A stretch of DNA of 64,000 nucleotides. It comes from Dryococelus australis. Lineage: Eukaryota > Arthropoda > Insecta > Phasmatodea > Phasmatidae. Under the pieces are notes generated by a model that searched no databases, was not told the origin of the DNA, and saw only the letters and a list, made by a program, of their open reading frames with translations. The position numbers and the translations under genes are program-made. Below, piece after piece: positions 42,595 to 53,081 of this stretch (positions are counted from its first letter, which is position 1; every line of letters starts with the position of its first letter). Location: NCBI GenBank assembly GCA_029891345.1, contig CM057000.1:131533663-131597662 (forward strand), given 5' to 3'.

Positions 42595-44943
42595 TCACTA
42601 CTGTAATAGTGGAGCACCACTCTGAAATATTTAAGCCACCATGTTAAGTGTCTGTAATAGTGTATATGTAAATCTGTTTGGTGTGAATTGGGAAAAATAA
42701 TAATTATAATGATATGATAGATTTCGGGCGCCTTATTTTCGTGATATGACCTTGGTCTTACCACACTGGAATCAGATGCTCTCCGGCGATGTTATAAACC
42801 TCATGCAATACAAAATACATCCTACCATCCGCAGTACTTCATTTAAATAAAAAACATGCATAACCTTGATGATTAATTTACTAATGAAAACTCAAACTCA
42901 AATATGTGAATAATTCAAGGTGCAAAATCAAATGTGTGTGTGTGTCAGAAATCTATTTGTTCAATTGAAATTATGCTTTATGATGATTAAGATTTAATTA
43001 CATACCACCATCCAAGTAAGAATAGAGATAAATCGGAATAAAAAATTTAATTAAAATAAAAGACTGAAAAATGCTGTAAAACGTTAGAGCTGATATTAAA
43101 AAAGAAAATATACCTTTTACTTGAAAGTTCGTTTCAAAATAACTAAATAGGTTCGACCGGAAGTAGCCTCCTCTGTATTTGACTTTCCGGGATGTTTTGG
43201 CAAGCTCTTACGTAATTTCTTAAGTTTCTTAGATCACATTCACAAATAGTTCATTAAGTAATAAAAAGTCAGTTCATCAATTAATTATCTCAAATCCGAT
43301 ATTTCACCAAATAAAGTTACTCTGTATTTAAACTGAAAGTTCAAAACAAGTCTTTAGCGCCTCATTACATATTGCTCCGGCTATGCTAGCTCATGTGCGA
43401 TCGTTCCGGACTACTGGTTTAACATACACATGGAACTTACAGTCAAGTCGTTGAAAATCAAAATAAAAAAAACTTTCTAAAAATAAGTTCAGGTCCCTTA
43501 GATTTTAATACTCGCAAAACACTTCATGTAATTAGGCTTTCCATACATTAATTTGCCTTGGCGTCACCTGAGGTCCTATCTCCTTGCATGGCGCCTGCGT
43601 CGTAGTCTCGGCGTCCTTTTCGCCTCGCCGATTTAACACTCAAAATATACAACTACCACTCAGCCTACAGCCTCTTCTTGAATATAACTGCGGCGATGAC
43701 CTAAAACTTCACCTCCAGGAGCATAATTTCTTAACTACATTTATGATGGTGTTGTAATTTCAAAAAGTTAAATTCCAACGAAATTCCCAGAATTCCCAGA
43801 AGCCCCTCTTTCCGGCTTCCGACCAACCAACAAACAGCCAATCACGGCTCACTTCCGGCTTTACCTTCACAAAATAAAATTAAGGCCTAAAATGTTACGC
43901 CTTTAAATCGCTAAATAAATAAATAATTTAGATTTAAAAATTATGAAGCAATTACTGAAAATAAAATCAAACACAATATTCAAAATAGTGACATAACCAT
44001 GTGTAGAACTCAGAACAACGTGTAAAATTTACCATAGAGTAATGGACTGGTGGTTCTTATGCATCGAAAAAGTTCGAGAAATGAAAGTGTTAATATAAAA
44101 TATAATAAACATGCGAAAAAAATTATATTAACATCCAAATAATACGTGAAATCAGTTCAATATTACTGTCCAAAGTATATATGTAGCTCAAATTCATATA
44201 ATAAACATAACCTTATGGTTCTGTGGCCAGTCAATCTGCGACACTACATAGTATAAAAGGACGTCTCTGGCACGCGTCTGTCTGTATGACTACGCTACTC
44301 TCGAGAACCACTGAACGGATTTGGATGCAATTTTTACTGTTATGATCTGCATTTATCGAGGAAGGTTTATGTGCGTTAAACATTGCTCTAGCACTTCTAG
44401 GAGCTGAGCATTAATGGTATTAGTGAATCAAGTTGGGATAAAAGTTTGCCGCCAGCGCGCTCTCATGGAACATCCTATCTAATCCTTTAGATATGAAACA
44501 AAATCATGTACGAAACAACTGTGTAAAATTAAATTATATACTAAAAAGTTAGCAGTATCATATATCTATCTTTAATAGATAAGTAATAATAAGCGTATCT
44601 AAAATTCAAATTACGCAATTAAAACAAACTTAATTTTCATTGTCTTTTCTAGCCATAAAGAACTTAATATTTATCAAAATAAATTAATTCATAGTTAAAA
44701 CTGTTTAATTTAGATAAAAAAAAATGTCCTTTACATCATACAATTATAGCCAATAATTTAAAAGTTATGAAAAGTTTTATAAAAAAGTAATTTCTAAAAT
44801 TGAGACACGCGCACGGACCTATACGTGGGCGGGGCGGCGATTCTGGTTGCCGACAGTAGTTAGATAAAGGGGGGAAGGTGTACGAGGCACGGCAGTAAGA
44901 AAAAACTAAATTGTACCCGGGCGAAGTCGGGCCGGATCGCTAG
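42595..44943 (+). mobile_element. Helitron-type insertion in M2 (2.35 kb)
   Basis: M1 reads GCTTATATTTCGAAGTACGCAGCGC; M2 reads GCGTATA, then TCACTACTGTAATAGTGG..., and after ...GCTAG resumes TTTTGAGATATAGCGC. The insertion thus starts TC, ends CTAG and lies between A and T, the Helitron rule. A hairpin CCCGGGCGAAGTCGGG (44916-44931) precedes CTAG by 8-12 nt. The part 44249-44450 matches the Helitron at 19225. No Rep/helicase frame. It could also be two adjacent insertions, with the Helitron proper only from about 44247. Confidence 0.7.
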
Positions 44944-45130
44944 TTTTGAGATATAGCGCTTTGTATAAAAGCCTTTTTCAGTTATGTTGGAGTGCTCTGG
45001 AATGATGTTTCTAATGTTCGTATCGTCTTGATAGTGTCCAACAGACCTCGTCTCAAGCGTGTGTTCTTTTCGTATATCAGCACAGTGGAAGCATATTTTA
45101 AATTTTAATAGTTTAGAGGAAGAAGGGTTT
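44944..45130 (+). repeat. Dispersed repeat M, copy M2, second part
   Basis: ATAGCGCTTTGTATAAAAGC matches M1 22506, and GTCTCAAGCGTGTGTTCTTTTC matches 23178, so M1 also has an insertion between these points. Confidence 0.6.
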
Positions 45131-45170
45131 TTTTTTTTTTTTTAATTTCTAACACTGAAACGCAGTTGCA

Positions 45171-45247
45171 GGTCCAGGTATGAGGATTCCTGAAGGGGAA
45201 TCAAATCCCTCCATCTTGGATTTGGAACTTCCGCCACAGCCTACAGG
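45171..45247 (+). CDS. Possible exon between AG and GTAAG
   Basis: A T-rich tract and TTGCAG precede GTCCAGGTATGAGGATTCCT; a donor CAG/GTAAGA follows at 45248. One frame reads PGMRIPEGESNPSILDLELP. Splice signals are good, but one short exon is weak evidence. It may belong with the exon-like segments at 45576 and 45783. Confidence 0.25.
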
Positions 45248-45575
45248 TAAGATATTATTTAATGGTTTACGGCTCGATAAAACGAAACAAAAATTATTTC
45301 ATTTTACATAATTTAAAGTGGTTATCGCTTGACTGCTGTTGTTAGTATAATTTATATAATCGCCGGTTAGAAATAATGTTTTTTTTCCCGCTGGTTATAA
45401 CCAGTTAAAAAAAAAGTTAACAAATTATGGAAGATGAAACAATTTTATGAAATTCAAGAATATTTTATTAAAGGTCTTTGCAAAACATTACGCTAAACCT
45501 TTTCTAAAGAACTAACGCTGAAACTTTGATTAATTGAAAATGGTTGGGACTGGCCTTGCTTAATAAGCCAACTAC

Positions 45576-45820
45576 TTAAAAAGAAGAAAAACCTTGGCAG
45601 GGCGTATTTGTGGAAATATCCCAATTCCGCAAAGTGGCTGCGGGCCTGACCCGAAGACAAAGACGGGCCGCAGAAGGCTGGGTCCATACATCAAGCGGTA
45701 AGTTCCTTGGTGTTGGCTTGTGCCGAACCCAGCCCCGGGCGTTACGGACCTTGCACTGTTATTAAGCCCAGTTTTATTTTCTAGGAAAGAATTTCCAACC
45801 GTCTGGCCCGCCTGGCTAGT
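45576..45820 (+). CDS. Possible exon pair with an 85-90 bp intron
   Basis: A plus frame reads EEKPWQGVFVEISQFRKVAA then GLTRRQRRAAEGWVHTSS up to a GTAAGT donor near 45699. A strong acceptor TTTTATTTTCTAG ends near 45783, and the joined phase continues GKNFQPSGPPG to a stop. The acceptor of the first segment is not convincing. The basic RRQRR patch may be functional or chance. Family unknown; it could be a transposon gene. Confidence 0.25.
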
Positions 45821-46142
45821 TCAAAATAAATCGTTAGAAAGGCGACCATGTTGCGAGACAGGAAACACAAGAACCGAAGTAAGAATTCTTAGATTTAGCA
45901 ACAAGCCTTAAGTTTAACCATTTTTTTTTGTTAAATAAATACTTATAAAATACAATGTGTTATATATTCATAACACCTTACAGTGTTTTCCTGTACTTAA
46001 ATGTGCATGTTGCTGTTTTTTTGTACTGTATTACTACCGTTTAATAAGGGCTATTATTTTTTCTGTAGTAACTATTAATTTATAAGAACTATTAAATCTT
46101 CTAAATTGTAATATGGCAGTATATATCAAATGAAAAAAAAAA

Positions 46143-46205
46143 TCATTTTAAGAGAAGGCAAATATGCCGTAACCACACCAAATAAATATGGTTTATTATT
46201 ATTAC
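46143..46205 (+). mobile_element. LINE 3' terminus
   Basis: TTAAGAGAAGGCAAATATGCCGTAACC...CAAATAAATATGGTTTATTATTATTA resembles the tails at 23378 and 31315. Confidence 0.4.
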
Positions 46206-46438
46206 ATATAGCTCGCGTCCTTTCGAGTTGTAAACTTAAAAGTCCGGTGGTGCTAAACGAAATTAGTTGAATAATTTTCGCTATACCCTTTTTTTCTTCA
46301 TACAAGCCTACATCTAATTAAAATGATTGCGGAATTAGTTTCAAAACATCGCTACACTTGGCCTAATTGGCGTTTATGCAATGGTTTTATCTGAACTAAA
46401 AAGCCATTACAGAGCCAATAAAAGCGTATTGTTTCTTA

Positions 46439-46680
46439 GGGCGCGTTTATACGGTGATGGTAGCTACCACGATAGTAGCTATCACGAAAGTGTGTGACAG
46501 TCACTGCCATGATAGGTAATGTTTACACACCCGCTCAAGACTTGCTGTGATAGTTAACCTCAAAAGAGACATGTCCGACAATCACTTTAATCTCACGGTG
46601 TAAATGTTACATGCAATCAAAGGGTGCCAACCACTACTATTTGCATGATGGGGATGTGTACGACAGACCATTCTTTCATT
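46439..46680. mobile_element. Family F element, copy F2 (right part missing)
   Basis: GGGCGCGTTTATACGGTGAT then GGTAGCTACCACGATAGTAG and CTGTGATAGTTAACCTCAAAAG match the inverse of F1's right half. The left flank is TTA. Homology ends near 46680. Confidence 0.75.
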
Positions 46681-48060
46681 TATCCGAGATATTGGTTTAA
46701 TTAATTAGAATACCAATTTGTGTTCCTCTAACGCAAGCACTTTGCTTAGTATACCTAGTAATATGCTTGTCGCCCTCCGGCTTTAAGGGCTTCTACAGCC
46801 CTTAGTATTTGAGATGGTCAATGGGTGTTCTATATCAATCTTCCTCTTTTCCGGTCACGAATCACGTGCCCGAGTTTTTTTTTACACATGTTTCCTATAC
46901 ACGCTGTAGATTTTTAAAAGTTTGGAGAGTGGCGTTCACAAGGGTAGACAATGCCACCCCCTGAGAATTGGAAATTTCTGGATATTTATTGCAGGATGGT
47001 ATTTTGTTTGTTTTATTGCGTCCGTAAGATTTTTTTACCAATATTTGTCGGATAGGAAAGTATCTTCCGTGTCTCGTTGGCCTTGCATGAGGTAACTTTG
47101 TAAATATACTGTACTTGAATGCTGTGCCAGCTAAATAAATTTTTTAACTTGGTCAGATGTATTTATAGATCTACTTACAAATGTTAACTTAAAAAATAAA
47201 TTAAGGTCGAAGAAAAGCGTCTTGAAATAAGTTAAACTAACTTATTGCTAAATTTAACATTGAAAGTAAAAAAAATAAAAAATTATGTGGGAGGAACACC
47301 CATGCCACCAATTTATAAGTTTCGCCAAAAAAAAATCCTTCTCTTTCGATCGCCCCTTAAAAAAAATGGGCCTGCGTACGCCACTGGACTTGCAATCGTA
47401 TTAAAACATGGACCTGAAGAGTTTTCAAAACACAAGAAAACAAATTCAACAAGATGATAGAACAAAAACAGTTTTAAGCGAAGCGCAGTTCGTGTTACAT
47501 GTAGTCCATTCTAGGCCGTGTCTCAATTTAAAGAAATAATGTTAAGCTAAAATCGCGGAAGGAATTTGTGTGTGTTCAAAATAATTCACAAATAATTATA
47601 GCACACTGCCAGAATAATCATTAGCGCATAAAATACTATTATTTTTGTTTTATATTTTACCGTCAAGTTACAGCAAAGTGACAAAAAAAAAAAAAAAACT
47701 AGATTTAGTCGGAAATTAGTATTTATATTTTTTAGAAATACATGTTGCGTATGTCATTTCGCTGTTTAAAACAGTTGAAATTATTCACTTACAGTTAAAA
47801 TGCAACGTGGTTTTGGCCCAGAAAGCTACTATAACCTTCTTCAAACAAGGACATAATGTAAACAAATATGGCGTCGGCGAGTGAGCTCCAGCGAGTATAC
47901 AACTTTGTGCTCTCTCTGTGATCTCGCTCTTTCGCATTCTCTCCGACGAATTGAAACGACCAGAGTGTGTTCTCTCTGACGTCATAATGACGTCGCGACA
48001 GCACGAGAGAGCGCTCTCTGGGACTATTGGGACACGGCCAGAGTTACTTCCAATCTTTCT
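46681..48060. other. Unassigned interval
   Basis: Mostly AT-rich. CTGCGTACGCCACTG at 47371-47385 looks like one hAT terminus. 47880-48040 carries GAGAGCGCTCTCTGG-type sequence resembling 22970-23120. The opposed short frames at 47785-48124 are not convincing. Confidence 0.35.
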
Positions 48061-49030
48061 GAAGCCCTGCATTCAGGATATTACTCCACCTGTTATAAAC
48101 AAAGCCAAGTTTACTTCCACTTAGGTAAGGGAAGATCAATGTTAAAAGTTTGGCAACCAAACATTTTCGCCACTAAGTAAGCGGTAGTGTTGCATGTGTT
48201 CCAGATTTTGTTTATTTTCTACGTTTAAAAACACGATGGTTGTAATAATCATAAATCAAATATAAAATAATTTTATATCAAATTAAAATATTTATTTTTT
48301 ATTATTCACGCAGATAAAATTTTATTTAAAAGTGACCCCTTTGGAACACTGCGCACATGGCAGGGAATTTTCCTTATGCCAAAATCTCCTAAAAGAAAAC
48401 TCGTCTTGTTCCTAACCTGAGAAGAAATAATCTTAACAAAGTTTAGTAAATTACAGCAATGGGACTCCGCACAGCAATCGCGCACACTCATTTAGTAATA
48501 TTTCGTATTAGAACTATTTCGTACTACAGGCTGTTCATGGTAAAACGAGCACTTTTGAAAGCCTTGCTTAAAATCTACTTGTATGCACGTTGTGTATTCC
48601 TCCGCCTTATGTAAAATTAACATTGCCATGGGCCTCGTCACTTTATTCATCCGTTAGACAGGTGAAACTAAGAAGTGATAAGATAAAAAAATATTTTACA
48701 AATCTAGTCATTTTTACACTTCGATATAAAAAAAAAACAGAAAACTAAATTAATAATTTAAGTTATCATTAATGGTTACATAACACTTTTTATTCGACGT
48801 TTAGTTATGTAACTATTTTTATCTATCATTCCCAACTTCAATGGGCGCATGTCTCTCAATGTACACGTTAAAATATATGCCGGCAGGGGCAGTAACTTTT
48901 TTATAAGGTTGATTTCAAAAGTGATCACTTTATCGTGAACAACCTTTGGATATTACCAACACACGTATTTTCTTTCTGATTTTATCAACATTAATTACTC
49001 ATAACATTCGTAAAAGTTCGATTTAACAAA
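48061..49030. mobile_element. Family D element, copy D3 (decayed, split, hosts B8)
   Basis: ATTCAGGATATTACTCCACC at 48071 is a D terminus. 48430-48527 (ACAGCAATGGGACTCCGCAC, GCGCACACTCATTT) is a D arm, and after B8 it continues ATTACCAACACACG. An extra segment at about 48120-48420 separates terminus and arm. The opposite arm is not seen. Confidence 0.55.
48527..48946. mobile_element. Family B MITE, copy B8, nested in D3
   Basis: AGGCTGTTCATGGTAAAACG left end; ATCACTTTATCGTGAACAACCTT right end. Full B interior (TCCGCCTTATGTAAAATTAAC, CTTTTTATTCGACGTTTAG). Confidence 0.9.
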
Positions 49031-49159
49031 ACTTAAGATGATTCTCTTGTTTTAACAGAAGAGTAAAACGCTTGTGGTGCGTGACAAACACGTCATTCGT
49101 GGGGTCATTTAAAAAAAGGTTCGATTTGCAGAGCGCGAAGATAACCGCGAGCGAACAGA

Positions 49160-49677
49160 CCATAGTAGTTATTGTCGTTCGCCGTCGCAGTCGCAGCGCG
49201 CGCGGCCCCGACACCACACGTGCTTCCTTCCTTTGTCTCGTCCGGCCGGGTAATTTTAGCACCGACGGCCTGGTGGGAGGAGCCGGCCAATGGGCGAGCC
49301 GCGGCGCGGGCCGGGTCACGTGGCCGGGTGCGCCGGCCAATGGCGCACGGCCGTTCGAATTTGCCGCGCGTCCCCGGAAAACTGCGCCAAACGGGCGCCA
49401 TGACAGTTTGGGGCCAGCACATGCCCGGGCCAGACAGAAGGCGGCTGCAGTGAGCCAGTCAAAGTGCGGGACGCACCGAGACAGCACGCACGCTAGACAC
49501 TTATCTTCCGCACGTACTGCTCCCTACAGAGTTTTATTTTTCTACTGTGTTCCTTTTTTTATCATCGCGACAGAGTATTTAAAAGAGAGTTTGAACCGTT
49601 TATTTTAAATAATTCGACGTAAGCGAGAGTACGTGTATCTCGATCGAATTTTTTATTTAAACCCGGGTGGTAGTGTG
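49160..49677 (+). promoter_or_regulatory. mex3: mex3 promoter and 5' leader, GC-rich island
   Basis: The interval is strongly GC- and CpG-rich. Two identical 12-mers GCCGGCCAATGG place CCAAT boxes at 49287 and 49337, 50 bp apart. Two CACGTG E-boxes lie at 49217 and 49317, 100 bp apart. I see no TATA box close to them, consistent with a CpG-type dispersed promoter. The start site is probably between about 49400 and 49560, but it cannot be fixed from sequence. The long open frames on both strands here are composition artefacts. Confidence 0.6.
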
Positions 49678-49933
49678 ATGCCAGCCAGTCTGTTCTCGGA
49701 GATGGACGAAGGTCGGTCGTGCCTGAGCGAGCAGAAGGCGCTCGTATCCCTGGCGTTCGAGCTGAGCATGCTGAACCTGGACACTTCGCCGGCAGCAACC
49801 GAACCCGCGGCACCTGGCGACATGATGCCTGCCTCCTTCCCCGACGACAGCCGGGGCAAGAAGAGCCAGAACATGACGGAGTGCGTCCCAGTGCCCAGTT
49901 CTGAGCATGTGGCTGAGATCGTCGGTAGGCAAG
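49678..49933 (+). CDS. mex3: MEX-3 family KH-domain RNA-binding protein, first coding exon
   Basis: MEX-3 proteins are cytoplasmic RNA-binding, translation-controlling factors with two KH domains and, in many animals, a C-terminal RING. The exon starts at ATG 49678, the first ATG in this frame (the open frame reaches further back without one). It reads [20 protein letters not shown], a Leu/Ser-rich stretch ([14 protein letters not shown]), an acidic/Pro linker, then [20 protein letters not shown] and VGRQ, the conserved start of KH1. The exon has 85 codons plus one base and ends AAG/GTGAGT, phase 1, inside the GXXG loop; the next G codon is split. KH1 remainder, KH2 and any RING must lie downstream of 64000. 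No disruption is seen. The position of the intron and the N-terminal MP-SLF match what I recall of vertebrate MEX3 genes. Confidence 0.93.
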
Positions 49934-52304
49934 GTGAGTTGTCTCTTACCTGTGTGTGATCTCGCCTACCTTCCTTTTGTGATGGCGGACCCATTTGACG
50001 ACCGGTGTTCAATATGTCACCATTTGTATACCATTCTAGTATGCCTTCTTAAGTTTTGGTACTCTGCTTAGGATTAATTAATTTTGTTAACGTGTTAACT
50101 TCAGCGGTTGTTGTGCGTAGACAAGCTTTACCCTAGACAGGTTTTTTTTTGTAGTGGGTTAAATTCACTGCATATACCGTTCAGGTAATTTTTTATTACT
50201 TTAATAGTAGCACTTTCGTACGTTAGCAGGTTATACATTGTTTCCTCTTGAGCATAGCTCGTATGGGGATCTTTAAAAAATACAATTTTACTAAGACTGT
50301 ATACAGTTGTGTGTCTGTCTATAGACGTGCTTAGCTAGATCTGCGCAAGATCATTTTTTTTAGGCAGTTTTCAAAATCGACTGTTTAGTATATTAGTAGC
50401 GTTCAATACTGATAATGCCGATAGTCGCTTGTGCAATTTTTTCATATTAGTAATGTATTTTAGTTGCTGAAAAGATTTGTAACATATCGAGTACGTCCTT
50501 TTGAATAATTCTGGTCACTTGACCTTTTAGTAAACTAGGTGCTAATTCAAACATTGCCTTAGGCTGATATGTGCCTAATTACTTATTCGTCAGTTTAAAT
50601 TAAAGCGTGCAGTTACGGATGTAAAAGTGTCGCTAGTGTACAAATCGGAGAAATAAGTACTTCAGTGTCTACATTTGAAGTAAAACGTATAGCTTCTGAA
50701 CAATTTTACGTAATTCGTTGCCAACGTAAACTGGGAGCTTGCACAATCGGCGTATACACTTATCATCCGGATTTGACGGGTTAATTTTCAGAAGTGCACA
50801 CTTGGCAGATAACTCGTTACTTGCGCGTGACTTAATAGTGTAGTTTTACCGAAAACTGTCTCACCGTCGGCGTGGTGTGATTGTTGGAGGCGAGCCGGGG
50901 AGTTACGTAACTGGTAACATTGTTAGCGGCAGACAAAGCATGAGGCGACCCGCGTCGCGGCCCTCGGTGCAAGTCTGTGTCGGCGGCGCTAGTTCATGAT
51001 TGGAGAAGGGGGAGCGGCAGCTGGCCGGAAGCCCCTCCAGGGCACACGGCCCGAACAAAGGGGGGGCCCCAGCGAGCAGATGGCGGGCCCCAATTTTTTT
51101 GTTGTATGTCTTTCTACTCAGCCCCCTTTCCTTCGGCGGCCTTTATTCCTAGTTTTCTTCGAAATCGTCTTCTTTCCTTTGAAGGGGGTTTGGAAGGGGG
51201 GGGGGGGCAGAACTAAGCCATCTATGGTTGCGTGTGCAAGGTTAACGTATTGAGTCTGCTCTGTAAACATCCACCACTGTCGGGTGGGTTTTTGGCGTGC
51301 GCTTGGGCAGTGCATTTAAAAATAAAAAAAGTGTGGGATCAGCCGTGTGTTGGATTTTCTCCCAAAGTAGAAAAAGGAACTTGTAACAGCAGTGTAAGAC
51401 ACGGTCGAGTTGTGATTGTAGTTATTTGTTACTGTGAAAATTTCCCTTTAAACAATCGTGGGGTGTAATCCACTGTCACGTACGCTAGTTTACTTTCCTT
51501 GATCCCTGCAGTATAAAAGATTCCCCCTTCCCCTTGTTCACATCAATAACTCAATCGTGAAGCAAATATAATCTTTTTTTTTTTTTTGTAAATGTGAGGC
51601 ACCTCATAGATGCTTTCCATGTCATAGTACATACATACCCGCAATTAGGCTACCGCCCGGTGGCGAGCTCTCTCAACTCTCCTTCACCCTATAACAGCAG
51701 TCAACGTTTCGCAGACGCCGAAGCTTCATACGCGTGGTTCATGTAGTCTTGGTTTGTGTACGAACCACAGCATCTTGCAAATGGCAGGAATAACCTACAA
51801 AACTGATAAAACTGAACTTGGTGTAGTACACGTGAAAGGGGACGTTTTGGGGTGCATAGGCCTTTACCTCGAATTAAGGACACAGCGTTGCGTAGGCCCA
51901 ATGCTAGGATAGGGTCCTTGGCTGGTGTATTGGTGCACATGTTTAGTTGTAAGGAAGGAATAATTTTTAGTTCGTACGTTTTTTTAAGGATTGTTATCGT
52001 GCAGTGTTTGCGTTATCAATAGCTAGTCAACTGATTACTGTGGGTAGCTAATGAAATTCAATTCCGGACTTGTACACTACACAACGTGACAATTTTTGTG
52101 TGCATGTAGTCTTTATACTTGTGTTGACTGTTGGTAGTCTATAAATGCCTTTTGTTTATTTCGCCCCCTTTTTTTTTTGTGTGCGCAGTTAATGCTAATT
52201 TGCCTTCTTTTCCATTGAACCCATTGTACATTCCATATAGAAGCAATAATTAAAGTAAAAAGAAAAGCACATAAATCAATATATCTAGCTGTAGTATGAC
52301 TAAC
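49934..52304 (+). other. Start of mex3 intron 1, no gene
   Basis: The perfect donor GTGAGT begins the intron. It is unusually free of the transposons seen elsewhere for about 2.3 kb. A GC-rich patch at 50870-51080 and poly-G near 51198 may mark regulatory DNA. Frames at 50977-51253 have no domain. Confidence 0.5.
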
Positions 52305-52305
52305 T

Positions 52306-52420
52306 GGTAATGTGATGTAAACATAGCATTTTTGAAAGCCTGTTGTGCATTCTTCCACCGTATGCAAAATTAACGTTAGCTTTCTTTTAATGTGTCGGTC
52401 GAATGGTATTATTGTTATAA
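52306..52420. mobile_element. Family B MITE fragment
   Basis: AGCATTTTTGAAAGCCTGTT, GTGCATTCTTCCACCGTATG and AAAATTAACGTTAGC are decayed family-B words. Both termini are lost. Confidence 0.5.
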
Positions 52421-52470
52421 AAAAGGCCAGATAAATAGATCTCGAATTTACACGTGTTTACCTGATTCTA

Positions 52471-53081
52471 TAGGCTGTACACGGTGCAGTGAGCTTTTTT
52501 TGAGGTCCTAGTTAGTTTTTCCTTTCAGCCATTTTTATCTTTTAAACACTTGTTTCGCAATTAAAAGCGATGATCTGTTGGCGACGGACGCCGTATGAGA
52601 TGGTGCTGCTATCTAGTTTGAGGGTGGAAATTACATTTTCAGACCTCACGTTGAAATGTATATTTTTAGTAGTAGACGATAAATAACAGGGTAGTATGAA
52701 CGCGATGTGTGACGAGAACTAGCCGGAACGAGACATAAGACAAAAGGATAATCATTTTGATGTTAATATACGAACTTTGAAATTTCCCGTAGCTGTAAGA
52801 AGCCTTGTGTTCTATTTGCGACCATCCACGCAGCAATAATAATACGAAAATGTCGGCGTAAACGCGATCGTAGTTTTCAAATGGTAAAAAAAACAAATGG
52901 ATGTTTTCATTCTCTTTGTGAACACACTTAGCCTCTTCTTTTATTCTGATTGGCTACCGTTCATTGCAACGCATCGCACTATTGTGGAACCAGCTTAAGG
53001 CTAGAATTAAATGTATATATATTGACGATTGTTCATAATGAGAAGTTTTTCAAAGGTGCTCTTTTTACCGTGTACGGCCTA
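52471..53081. mobile_element. Family A MITE, copy A8, with a large internal insertion
   Basis: TAGGCTGTACACGGTGCAGT at 52471 and CTTTTTACCGTGTACGGCCTA at 53081 are A termini with matching GTACAC/GTGTAC variants, so they probably belong together. About 430 bp lie between the A interior halves. The right part of this insert (TTTATTCTGATTGGCTACCG...CAACGCATCGCA) resembles the inverse of the family-I left end, so an I-type element may be nested here. Confidence 0.55.

Noticed and set aside
49023..50012. Several long frames on both strands around mex3 exon 1
   Set aside because: High GC suppresses stops; only the 49678-49933 frame carries conserved MEX-3 residues and a splice donor in the right place.
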